64,000 bases of DNA from Pseudeuparius sepicola. Taxonomy: Eukaryota > Arthropoda > Insecta > Coleoptera > Anthribidae. The stretch is taken from the NCBI GenBank assembly GCA_963920635.1, contig OY987308.1, positions 27,838,096 to 27,902,095 of the forward strand, read 5' to 3'. Each line of letters opens with the position of its first letter. The stretch's first letter is position 1. The notes beneath the pieces are model-generated. The model had not been told where the DNA came from and searched no databases. It saw only the letters and a list, made by a program, of their open reading frames with translations. The translations under genes and the position numbers were made by a program. Below are positions 35,061 to 45,780 of the stretch, piece after piece.

Positions 35061-36740
35061 TCAGCCGCTGTTCCTTTGGCAGTGTAACTTTCGCTCGTTC
35101 ACTTGATAACAGTGCGCAAGAAACACGACGACTATGCAAAACGCCTGGTTAACCGCGGCGACAACATTAATCGATCCCAACACATTCATATGGGCGTAGA
35201 GCATCCTCACCAACGCCTCCTTGCAGCCCCTTTTCTTCTCGGCCCTGCCGCAGGAGTTTGGCGGCACCGTCCGCAGCAGCCGCCCGTAATCGTTGTGGGA
35301 GTCGACGCCGCAACAGCCCAGTTTCGCCTGCACCCGATCGATGGCGGCAGTCAGGCGGCTGTCTTTGCCGTAATTGAGGAGGGCTTCGGTTAGGGTCGCG
35401 TTGACGTTCTTAGATGAAATCCTGTTGGGGTCGCTGGCGGAGTTCTGCGGGCTTAGGCCCAGGTAGCCAGCTGGAAAACGCGAGTGGAATTACCACCTTA
35501 TTGTATCGATTTATTTCTCAGATCATTCTTCACTTGAAAACAATAATAAATCGGCTAAACTGATCATTTTTCAGTGGAAAAAATTGATTGTTTTCTAGTG
35601 AAAAAGAAACATTATTTTCAAGTGAAATAAGGCGGTCATTTTCAAGTGAAGTAACTGATAGTTTTCAAATGAATAAGTATTCGATTGTTTTCAAGTGAAA
35701 ACTTGAGAGTTTCAGGTGAACCTGATGGTTTTCAAGTGAAGTAACCGATTGCTTTCAAGTGAAAAACTGATCATTTTCAAGTGAAGCAGCCGACAAAATT
35801 GGCTAAACTGATAATTTTTAAGTGGAAAATGATTGTTTTCTAATGAAAAAGGAACATTATTTTCAAGTGAAGTAAGGTGGCCATTTTCAAGTGAAGTAAC
35901 TGAGAGTTTTCAAGTGAATAAGTAGTCGATTATTTTAAAGTGAAAACTTGAGAGTTTCAGGTGAAAACCTGATGGTTTTCAAGTGAAGTAACCAGTTGCT
36001 TTCAAGTGAAAAACTGATCATTTTCGAATGAAGCAGCCAACAAAATCGGCTAAATTGATAATTTTTAAGTGGAAAATGATTGTTTTCTAGTGAAAACTAA
36101 ACATTATTTTCAAGTGAAGTAAGGGGACCATTTTCAAATGAAGTAACTGATAGTTTTCAAATGAATAAGTAGTTGATTGTTTTCAAGTGAAAACTTGAGA
36201 ATTTCAAGTGAAAACCTGATGGTTTTCAAGTGAAAAACTGATCATTTTTCGAGTGAAGCAACCGATTGCTTCCTGGTGAAAGTAATAGGAGAAAATCGAA
36301 ACAGACCCACCTACGACAAACAGCAGCAGGGCGACCCCCTCCAACACCATGAGCAGCGGCAGCAGCAGCCTCTTCCGCTTCGAATTGTGCAACGACACGG
36401 CAAGGAGCGAGGTGGGCAGGCACAGGACGGCGGCCGGCAACGACAGGTGCGGCACGTCGAACTGGACCTTGACCAGGCGCAGGTAGGGCGTCTTTTCGGC
36501 GAGGCTCCAGGCCGCCGCGGCCAGCGCCAACGTCCCGGTGGCGAACAGCATCGCCCCCACCAGGCACAGGCAGAAGGAGTCGACGGACACCCGGCGGCCC
36601 GCCTCGTGCGCGGGCAGGGAATAGGCGACGCGGCGGTCGGGGCATCGCTTCTTCTCCCACGGGAATTCGAGGGATTCGAGGGACGGGGCTGTCTCCATGA
36701 CGTGAGCAAGTGATGGTTTGAGTGGGAGAATGTCGGTCAC
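35061..36740 (-). CDS. Tetraspanin-like four-pass membrane protein
   Basis: Exons 36740-36311 and 35470-35061 join in phase 1, giving 279 aa. Four hydrophobic segments are visible: about residues 53-78 (FCLCLVGAMLFATGTLALAA), 98-118 (LSLPAAVLCLPTSLLAVSL), 123-148 (LLLPLLMVLEGVALLLFVV), and a last one near 245-270 (VAAVNQAFCIVVVFLAHC). The large loop between segments 3 and 4 holds the tetraspanin signature CCG (KLGCCGVDSHNDYG) plus PPNSC and GCKEAL, which supply the usual four cysteines. The loop follows TM3 at AGYLGL. The N-terminal tail of about 50 residues is longer than typical. I cannot name an orthologue. Confidence 0.8.
35530..36290. repeat. Nested tandem repeat in tetraspanin intron
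   Basis: Degenerate short motif TTTTCAAGTGAA recurs every 20-30 bp, and blocks of about 250 bp recur three times (starting near 35560, 35815 and 36065), each with the ordered landmarks GATTGTTTTCTAGTGAA, CATTATTTTCAAGTGAAG, CTTGAGAGTTTCAGGTGAA and GCTTTCAAGTGAAAAACTGA. It is a higher-order minisatellite with a period unrelated to the 45-bp family. Confidence 0.8.
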
Positions 36741-36881
36741 CGGTCGGGAGGTTTGTTAGATCGACTGGTGGCGGCGGGTGGTTGTGTTTGTGCTGGGATC
36801 TTCGCACGTTTAGGCTGAAAAGCGAGGCAATAAAAAATGAGAGTTACATACTGATAGAAAATATCTAAAAAAGACAGGTAC

Positions 36882-37016
36882 TCAGTACACTCTGCAAATT
36901 TCTACCTCGGCTCCACCTTCTTTTAGGTACCTCAGCCACAGCTTCTGAGAGACCGTTAGCTGGTCTTTCTCCCCCTTATCTGCTGATAACATTTCTTTAG
37001 TGGTTGTGTTGGTCAT
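36882..37016 (-). CDS. Small ORF overlapping the preceding one by ATGA
   Basis: 44 codons starting MTNTTTKEMLSADKGEKDQL and ending VEICRVY. Its ATG overlaps the TGA of the 95-aa ORF at 37300-37013 (ATGA). I do not recognise it. It may be part of the same decayed gene in another frame, or chance. Confidence 0.25.
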   Translation of the reverse strand: MTNTTTKEMLSADKGEKDQLTVSQKLWLRYLKEGGAEVEICRVY

Positions 37017-37300
37017 GTCGGTTGTGATATCAGTTGTTTCAAATGTCTATAATAGTTTCTAATTGTGGCGTTTGGCAAACTTGTGTAAATTTTTTTTAAA
37101 AGGTCCGGTGTGTTATACCACTTTTTTCTATAAGTAAAAAGCTTGAAGCAGAAATATTGGAGGGGCACATCCAGATGTTTAAACTGGTCCAGGACCGTTG
37201 TTTCGTTCCCGAGAAGGTTTGTATCAATCGCTTTTTCACACATCGGTTTAAATAACATCAAGTGATGTTTGTGTCTGAATACTTCCGTATTCTCCGACAT
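37013..37300 (-). pseudogene. 95-aa ORF with weak FAN1-like character, possible gene fragment
   Basis: The ORF is preceded on the minus strand by a plausible acceptor (AATTTTTAG at about 37309). The middle part, with VLDQFKHLDVPLQYFCFKLF followed by an RKKWY run, resembles the helical region around the SAP domain of FAN1 nucleases (pattern of a hydrophobic helix, Q, then LF-x-RK-x-x-W-Y). This is recalled by eye and weak. No VRR-NUC nuclease domain is present nearby, so if the resemblance is real this is a truncated fragment. Alternatively it is a small lineage-specific gene. Confidence 0.3.
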
Positions 37301-38200
37301 AACAAAATCTAAAAATTAAACACAAGTTATTGAAACCACATAAGGAATTTTGATAGTTTCTAGAGTGGGATGAGAGTCGACAATTGGCAAAAATGTTTGT
37401 ACTTAAATGTAGATTATCTGCGAGATCTGTAAACCTGTTAAAAGGACACAATATTACACTCGTTATAATTATTAATGTACAATGAAACATCGTCCACCAA
37501 GGTGTGTGTATATTTTATCCATCACATAATTACTTTTTGTAAAAATATGCACAGAAACGAATTTTTAATGCTATTTGTATTAGAAGTTACTGACAAAGCA
37601 TCTTCATATTTTTTTACAATAAAAATACTTAATAAAAAGGAAAGTAAAATTTTATTTTTTTTTTGCAATTTACCACATTAAAACTAAATTTGAAATGTTG
37701 AAAAAACTTTCTAAAAACCGTGCATTTTTGGGGAAATTTTTTTTTAGAAAGCCTATCTTTATTTTTATGGTAGCATTGGGTAAAGGAATAATAGCTTTAC
37801 TCGGTGAAGGTAGGAGAAAAGTTGTGCTAAAATTCGATCCTCGAAAAAAAAATTTGAAATATTTTATTAGAAAATTGGGGATAGCAAAATTTACTAACCA
37901 CCGTCGATGGAGGAAGTTTTTATTCTACGCACTAATAATAATTTTGCCTTTTTTTGTCGACAGACAGACTCAAGAATTGCGCTGCTCGTTTTGAAATAGG
38001 TACCGCAAATCGCAAAAATAAAAAACTAACATTCTTTGATTTCTATTTCAAATCACACGAGTGTAGGCGCAGGTTAACATAAATAGATCGTCATTCAAAA
38101 AATGAATTTGTAGCAAAAATCAAGGGAAATTTGAGGGTGGAATCGGATTTTGTATACGAAGGCCTAGATATTTAAGGCAATATACGATATAACGATATTA
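37301..38200. other. AT-rich gene-poor stretch
   Basis: No supportable gene. A plus-strand 99-aa ORF (37695-37994) is Lys/Phe-rich in an AT-rich context and looks like chance. Confidence 0.4.
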
Positions 38201-39869
38201 TTGTTTCAAATTTTCAGACAGATGTGAGTTAGGTTTGAGGCGTTGTTTATTAAAAAAAAATTCTGTTAATAAATTTGTTGCACAACCCCGTTCCGAGTGG
38301 TGAAACACCCAGAACTTCAACCAATTCGAATCTGATGATTTGAACTTCCCAGTAGACAGTTCTATGCACCCCGGTAGTATATAGGTATATTGAAACATTT
38401 TCATTGGCCATTTTAATAATTATTACGGTCGCGTAAAGTTATTATCTGTATTTTTATTTTAGCGCAGTTTGAATTGGTGCGTGCATAATATCCGAAATTC
38501 TGCCGTAAATATCCCCTTCATTAATTTCCCGGGAGAAAAATCGAATTTTTGTTTTATTTATTTCCCTTTTTAAGTTCAAAAATCGGAGCGGACGCCCCTG
38601 GGCCCGCGCGCTCCTCGATTCTCGAACCCGTCCTCCGATTGGTCGAGCCGGGCCACGTGAGCACCGCGCGTCGGCCGCGGCCGGCCCGGTCCGTCGTCCG
38701 TCCTCTTCTCGTCCACCTGCGATTCCGGTCTTGACGGCTCCGACTTGTTGGCGAAACTTCCTCCGGAAAAACAGACGCCCAGGTATGTAACCGCTCGCAT
38801 TTTGTAGCCAAGGGTTTAATTTCGGTGTGGAAATGGGGGCAGCGCGGGGGGCGACGTATTTTTCGCGAAAACTTCGAAAGAAAATCGTCATTTACCGGTC
38901 CCCAAGCGGGCGAGTCCATTTTGATTTCGGGGTGGGGACGCCTGCCGCGGCGTGGGTTGGTAACAGTGGAAAATGACAGTCGCCGCCTGCCTCGATTTTC
39001 CCCAATGTTTTCATTTGGAACTTTGAATTTTTTTTGATAGCTTGTATATTTTTCAGAAAATTTCGTACAGTGGAGTTGGGAAACGCACGCCAGGATGAAT
39101 CACAAAAAATGGAGATGTTTGTATCTGCTGGTTCCGTGAAGAAAACTTCGTTTCCTTACGAGGTAAACATTCGTCCGATAAGGGTGAATAGTGGAGGATC
39201 GAACTGCGACTTTTGGACGTATCTGGTCGCTGGAAATGGATGGTTTTCTTTCATATTTTCCCAGGCGACAACCAATTCAAGCAAGCAACTTCTCCGCACG
39301 ATCGACACTTTACAGTAATAATTATTGTAAGTTCTAGAAGCTCTTAAAATTACCCGCCATATTTTTGGGCGTTATTAAACTTGTAAACTTTTTTTACAGA
39401 CTTGCCTTTTTCCGATGGAAGCACCATGGTACATGCCCACCAATTTCGCCACCAACTGCATGTAATATTTGCGATAGGGCCATAGAACTTTCGCTGGCAA
39501 TCCTGTGTGGGACGTGGAACCTATATGGACCAGTCAGCCATTGCTCGATATTACAAAGTAAGTTAAGAAATCTTTATATTTTTTGTATTAGCTTTTTGAG
39601 TGTTTGTGGTGAGTTGAGGCTATAGCGTTAAAATGTTGCAGATGCCTGTGCCTGATTTTTCCAAATGCTTGCCCAGCCTCCTTTTTTTCCATTTGCTGCT
39701 TGCCGCCAATTCTACTGTTTGAAGCTTCGCCATGCTTTCAAAAGTGGTCGCCATGTACCATCTCCAGCTCGCTGCGGAAAAGGTGAGTGATTTTCTGATA
39801 TTTTAGAAATAAAGATTTATTTATCAAGTGTTTTTGCTGTTATTTTTTACCAAATGTTTCTAAGGGGCT

Positions 39870-40150
39870 CTGGTAACGACTGGTACTTTGGGGTTCGTGA
39901 GGCTGTTTAGGCAAATGGGGTGCGATTATTGTTGCTAGGAAGTTTCTTGGGGGTTGTCTCCAGCTTTCCCATAAGCCATAGTTGGTTTTTGAAAATTAAC
40001 TTTGAAAATAAACCGTATTTTACATTTGTTTTTTATTGACTCTGGCACTTTGGGGTGTGTGGGGCGATTTAGGCAAATCTGTTTTTACGTTGTTTTTTAC
40101 TGACTAGTACTTTGGGGTTCTTGATGCTATTTAGGCGAACAGGGCGCGAT
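39870..40150 (+). repeat. Tandem unit, about two copies, left arm
   Basis: Copies of a unit of about 130-165 bp carrying GGTACTTTGGGGTTCGTG, a GCGATTATTTTTGCTAGGAA-type stretch and AAAATTAACTTTGAAAATAA. The same unit occurs about six times in the right arm. Confidence 0.65.
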
Positions 40151-40446
40151 TGGTTATTTTTGCCTGCAATTTTTTTTTATTGTCTTGGACTTGACTGATA
40201 AGTTCTATTAATTTTTAGGATGTCACCGAAAAACCATGGAAACTTGATTGGATTTTAGGAATGTACTGAAGTGTTGGAGTAATGGAACGATCAGTAATCA
40301 ATGGAGCGCTGATGGACTTGTCTGCTAGCAGCTACGTTTTTTAAATGTAAGTTTAATTTGTGATGTGATGTGTCGGCTCTTCCAAAGTATTCGTTGTCCT
40401 GTTTGGTCTCCAACTTTAACATTTGTTGCAGATATGTCGGCTGCTC

Positions 40447-41199
40447 ATGAACTTTTCTGTCGGAAGCGGCTCGACGATTTCCAAAGAGTCCATCGGCGGA
40501 GAAACGTTGATTGGCCGCACCTCGATGCTTCCACACGTTAAGAGCTGCCCGCAGCCCCGGCGACGCATCGGGGGAGAAGAGGTGAGTGAGAAACTTTACA
40601 CTTATTCCAATAAATTAAAAATATTTGTTTTTTGAATATTTTTTATGGACCTAGCAATGATTTCCTAAAACAACGATTTCTCCCAGGGGACCGTCGATTG
40701 TACTAATTTCGAACAAAATTGGTAAAGTCGTTTAGAAAATTTTTAGTTTTTACGTTTCTACTTCAAAAGAATGCGTTTCTTTTTTTTAAATAACTATTTT
40801 GTAAACACTTAGCGAATTCTTTTGGAAATAGTTGGTGGTTCTGAAAAGAACCTTTTGTTTGTGTCGGGTTGCTTCGTCTTCTTTCTGTCAGTCGGGGACT
40901 TCCCTGTCGCGGTGTCTTGACAATAACTGCGATATTTCTGTGCACGTGTCTGTAAGAAATAAAAAAAAGATATTCAGAAAACATTCTTCAGATAAATCAA
41001 CACAATAGGAACGGAGTTCGTATGTCGGTGGCTGACGGAACTTTTTGGTTTTCAGGACGGTGCAGTGGAAACGACGGAACGGATCTTGCCGAAGACTCGA
41101 TGTGGAATAAGCCGAACCCGCCTGCCTACCTCCTGCTCGCACTTGGGGCATTTAAAGCGGGAGTCGTACTGGGAAGGAGGGAATCGAGGGATAAAGTAA
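40447..41199 (+). CDS. Possible 112-aa novel protein across three exons, left arm
   Basis: If exons 40432-40581, 40892-40951 and 41056-41236 are joined (all junctions phase 0), one frame stays open from the ATG at 40447 to TAA at 41197-41199, giving 112 aa. It starts MNFSVGSGSTISKESIGGE and ends WEGGNRGIK; it is Ser/Thr- and Arg-rich with several Cys and no domain I recognise. The first two exons are exact multiples of three (150 and 60 nt). The same ORF exists in the right arm. An open frame of this length in GC-balanced DNA can occur by chance, so coding status is unproven. Confidence 0.25.
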
Positions 41200-43989
41200 A
41201 TTGGGATAGAAAGGGGAGTACCGGTTCGGTACCTCGGTGAGTCAAAGATGGATGTGCGCGTGAGTGTGGGGCTTGCCGTCTGCGGTTGTTGGGGGCGCCG
41301 CTGGGCCTTTGGGGATTTTTTGCGGGTGGTTTGTCGGGGGGTTCAAAATGAAACAGTGGGTTGGAATAGTCGGACGGGGCGGTTCCCGTCAAAGAAGGGG
41401 TTTCGATTAGTTTCTTTACAGCCCCAGTTTGTTTGACCTTTTCTCTTTGGGGAATTAATGGGAATAATTATAAATGAGCCTTTCGCGCTGGTCCAATGTC
41501 GGCCTAATGCGAAATTTACTTGCTAATATATCGATGATGTACAGACTTATCGTCACAGCTTAAAAACGACATTCCTTTCATAGTTTCAAAACATTTTCAT
41601 TTCGAGTCGACGGCAAAGTTGCATTTTCGCATTAGGCCCAATGCCGTTTTCTTTTATTTGGTGCAAAAAGTCCGAGTGTTTTCTGAATAAGCTTTTTGCA
41701 CCAACCAAACAGGTCCTTGGCCACACGACGGCCCAGAAGAAAGAAGAAATAACAAAATGAACGAGTACCTTTGGCGTTTTATTCTTTTCGTCCATGTATA
41801 ACGAAGAAGACGTTCTTTTATTGCAATTGCCAAAGTCAAGTAGTGCCATTTCGATTGATATTTTTCTAACAACATAATGTCATTTTTCTATTATCTCTGC
41901 ATTCTCCCTCTTATATTTCGTCACTGATTATCATTTTCAGTGATTGAACAATGGTTGTTATGAAGATTATTACTCAAGATCTACTCCCCGATCTAATTCA
42001 AAGTAACAAAAGAATAAATTGTCGGTAGCAGAAAAAATTTAATACGCATTACACGATGCGTATGCTCTTGACAAAAAGTGCACTTAGACAATTTGTTATG
42101 TAAATAATTATTGCCAAGGAAGATATAACAACTGAAATGCGAGTTCAACTTCCACATAGAAAAGAAACTTGATTGGCAATTGCAATAATTGAAAACAGAA
42201 ACAGGTTGGTATTTTGTATTTTTGTGATGAATTTAAATGTTTGCGCGAAGGCTCATCAGTTTGTTAAACATTTTGCTTATCAGTGATAACGGTAATCAAA
42301 ACTGGGGTTTAGAGCAAATAGTTACTTGGTGTTACTTTTCAAACATGTCTGTATGTATTTTAAATATCTCTTAAATTGTTAACTACTTGTTCTGGGCCCA
42401 CCAAATAACGAATCGGTACATAGAAAATTCCAGCTCGCTTGCGGATCGACAAACCACAGAAAATTCCCAAAGCTCTCGGCGAACTGTCGTCTTGCTTTTG
42501 AAAATTGTTCCATATCTTGGTCATGCGGATTTATATCGAATAAAATTTATGGACCTTTAATTCCAGATTGCCACCCCTCATCTTTCAGCCTCGTCCCTCG
42601 AGGAATCCATTTGGTTTTCTGGAGGCCGCGACTGACTGATGAAGGGCGAAACTCCGGAAACGGGGGCCCACATCGGCCCAAATATTTTCTCCAACAAAAA
42701 TCATCATGTAAAAGCCGTTTCATCTAATTACCAATTTTTAGTTTACAAAAGCATTTAGCAATAGTCTACATTTTTATTTACAATTGTCATTTTTTCTGTA
42801 TTTTTGCTACTTATAATTAATTGCTGTCTCGACAACATGACAAAACAAAAGTTAAATAAACTACTAAAATCGAGCAATCCGTACGCCTGGTGTAAATAAA
42901 ACCACGTGTTCAATGACGATCCGCGATTGGTCGGTAGGCTATAAAGTTTCATCCGAGTCGGCAACAGGGACGTACTCGATCGCAAAAGTGTAGTTACGCG
43001 GTTTTACCTTGTTGTTTTCAGCTATTTAGACACTGCCACAAACAATTTTATCGATGTTTTGAACCATTTTAATTATGCCAATAATTCTTTTCCCAAATAT
43101 TTTGATGTAAAATATTGTAAAACTAAAATTAAATAAAGGTCGTGTCTCAGTGCGGCCCTAGCGAATATTTCAACTCACGTGCCCTTGCTTACACCAGGCG
43201 TAAGAGTTGCTCGATTTTAGTATACATATATTGCTGAAGCGGCTTTTAGATGCCGCTACTGTTTGCTTTGTGCTATTGAGGAAAAACCTTTTTGGGAAAC
43301 CGACAAAACTTAATTCTCTTACTGCCATTTAGTTTGCCAACTCACACTTATAATTTTTAGACTTCACGTAAATCGTAAAAATAAGTAAAAATAATTATAA
43401 TAATAACGATCTCTCATCTTGGTACTTTTAGTATCATTCTAAACGGTGGAATAACTTGCAGTTTATTTCCACTTTGTTCATTTGCACGTGTCGTCGGCTT
43501 CCCAACGGTTTCTTTGGGAATAATTTGGGGCGTGTGCGCCTCGAAAGTAGAACAGCAACGTGGCAATTTTCAAGCAAGACCGCAATCGCAGACCAAGCCC
43601 ATTCTTGAATGGAGGCTTTGTTTATTTTTGGCGTACCTTGTGTTTGAGCAACATGGCGATTTTGTTTTCCACTCAACTTCTCTTAATGACAATTATTTTT
43701 ATGAACAACATGCCGGTGTGAAACAAAAAATATTAACAACTTAACTCATTTGAGTACAGACTGTCTTCTGTTTCCATATCAATGCCTTGCCTCCATCAGC
43801 TTCGCCCCTCGCAGGGGGGTGAGCCATGGTTAACTGATGAAGGGCAACGGTACAGAAACAGGGGGCTTGCTTCAGTCTAGCCACAAAGAAATTCAACATC
43901 ATTGCTATTAATTTATATTTCATGTCAGTTTTGATCTTTGATACCTTCTCTATCTACATTTTAATTTAAATGCCAAATCATCTCTGCAA

Positions 43990-45780
43990 ATTTCGGGGCC
44001 CGTCGGTGACAGGTCTTAGTCGAATGTCTAACGACTGAGTCGCGCGACTCGGCTCGTTCGGGGACAGATTGGAGCGGTCTTCAGTCAGCCTCGTGCCCTC
44101 GAAGAGGGGCGACCCCCGGTTAACTGCTGAAGGCTTGCTCCGGCCTGGTCACGAACAAATCGGTCGAATGGCTTAGTACGTTTACTCATGGGGCTCAGAT
44201 CGGTGATCGGAAGATGCCGACATTTGCCTTGTGTGTTTTGTTTCCTTATTTGCTTTAACGTATAAGTTTTTTTTTATTTGCATTAAGAGATAAACATTTA
44301 AAAGTTGCTTCAAGGTTGCCAAAGGTAAATAAAGCCTCGCGGTTCCATCGATTTCGATCTAATCTGTGCGCCAGCCTGTGCCTTATTGCCAACAATTTGG
44401 GTTACGTCGAGTACTCGCAAGTTGCTTTCCTCTAAAATTCCTAGTTAATAATTCCATCCCTCCATAGTTTGAACTTTGAAAATTAATTTTCCTTTTCACC
44501 TACAGCTTTTTTTCTTAGAATCAACATAAAGATCTGTTTCAATAGGTTTTGAAGAGATTGGGAATTTATCTAGTTACCATTTTGTCATTGTTATTTTTGA
44601 TCACAGAAAGTTTTTATGTGGCATCTTCAGATATACTACCAAACCAACCCAAACATTACATTATATAGGATTATTTAGACAAGAAATCAGATCTGATGTG
44701 TCGCTTGAAAAAACAACGTACCTAAAATGTATTTCTTCTTCTTCTCACATAAAAAATTACCAGAAAATTTAGGTAGGTAAGTGTTTTTGCAAACAATACC
44801 TCGGATTTGGCTGCTTTTCTTGTCCAATTATGTGCAAGATACTTGTATAACGTAATGTTTGCAGTGCATAACATGGTTTTTAAAATAAAACACCAACAAA
44901 CATTCTTCATTCAATGCCATGTCTGAAAATAGAATAGTTCAGTTCCTCTCATTTTTATTTACAGTTTTTCTTCATTTTTTCCACTAAAGGTGGATTTATA
45001 AACTCGACTTTTGCGTTGGCGCTCCGAAGTTGACGGTGACCTTCGCAGTTTGCGTCAGAAATATGAACGACGGAACGTGAAAGATGAAATTAGTTTATCT
45101 CGGACGGCAACGTTCGACAGCGTTTATAAACGGCTACACGTAAAAATATTGGGATTGAATTTTCGACGCAAACGGCAACGGCGAGCGCCAATGCAAACGT
45201 CGAGTTTATAAATCCACCTTAAATGTTGAACAAAAACAAACTAATGCTTTTGCCAGATGTTATTCAGATTTTCAAAGTAAATTCTGCACACAACCTAACG
45301 AAACAAAAATTACCCGGAAATTTAAAGTTGACAAAACCTATTGAAATCTCTTTTAAAGGCAAACTTGGCAGTGGCCGGCGCACGGGGCGGATGAAATTGT
45401 TGGAACCCTCGTTCCAATCATATGTGTTCCACCCTACGGGCAGAAACGCGGTATAAAGGCTGCTCAAATTTCCCACTATTGACAGTTAAATAATAGTCTC
45501 GTGCAGATTTTGGTGCCTCTCGGCGACAGGCCTGAGTTGAATGTCTAACGACTGGGTCGCCCGACTCCGACCGTTTGGGGACAGATTAGGGCGGTCTAAT
45601 GTTTCCTTCAGTTAGCCCCCGGCGTGCCCTCGCAGGGGCGTATCCTGGCTAACTGATGAAGGCCGAAGGCCCGGAAACGGGGGGCTTGCCTCAGCCTGGC
45701 CACGAACAAACGAGTCGAGTGGCTTAGTACGTTAGTCATGGGGCTCGGATCGGTAACTGAGAGATACTAACATTTGTTCT
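43990..45780. repeat. Dispersed 250-bp GC-rich unit in the arms (left copies)
   Basis: Two direct copies (about 43998-44215 and 45515-45775) share GACAGG, TCGAATGTCTAACGACT, CGTTCGGGGACAGATT, GCGGTCT, a CTTCAGTTAGCC / GGCTAACTGATGAAGG hairpin, TGGCCACGAACAAA and TGGCTTAGTACGTT. Partial copies with only the hairpin module are at 42570-42690 and 43780-43880. Mirror copies are at 48560-48810 and 49810-50030. Nature unknown; possibly part of a larger element. Confidence 0.6.
44988..45219. mobile_element. PIF/Harbinger-like MITE, left arm only
   Basis: 232 bp with ends AGGTGGATTTATAAACTCGA and its complement (over 30 bp with few mismatches), flanked by TAA on both sides (44985-44987 and 45220-45222). 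The 3-bp TWA target duplication fits PIF/Harbinger. I do not find it at the mirror position in the right arm. Confidence 0.7.

Larger units (their letters stand above)
38560..41236 (+). other. Candidate spliced transcription unit, left arm
   Basis: A GC-rich, CpG-rich start (about 38570-38780) is followed by an ordered series of GT-AG-bounded blocks: exon ending 38782 (GTATGT), 39400-39557 (GTAAGT), 39642-39782 (GTGAGT), 40219-40346 (GTAAGT), 40432-40581 (GTGAGT), 40892-40951 (GTAAGA), 41056-41236 (GTGAGT). All these splice motifs are preserved in the right arm despite nearby indels. It could be a long non-coding RNA or a coding gene with a short ORF; see the 112-aa CDS entry. No poly(A) site was identified. 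Confidence 0.4.

Noticed and set aside
37695..37994. 99-aa plus-strand Lys/Phe-rich ORF
   Set aside because: Composition follows the local A/T runs; no splice or homology support.
41100..41170. Minus-strand RFKCPKCEQE zinc-finger-like exon between a good acceptor and a GT
   Set aside because: Only one CxxC pair, no histidines follow within reach, and the plus strand offers a better exon model at the same place.
42636..45690. Canonical hammerhead ribozyme call
   Set aside because: CTGATGA and GAAA are present, but no NUH site adjoins stem I and the spacing of stem II is off; kept only as an observation of structured repeats.
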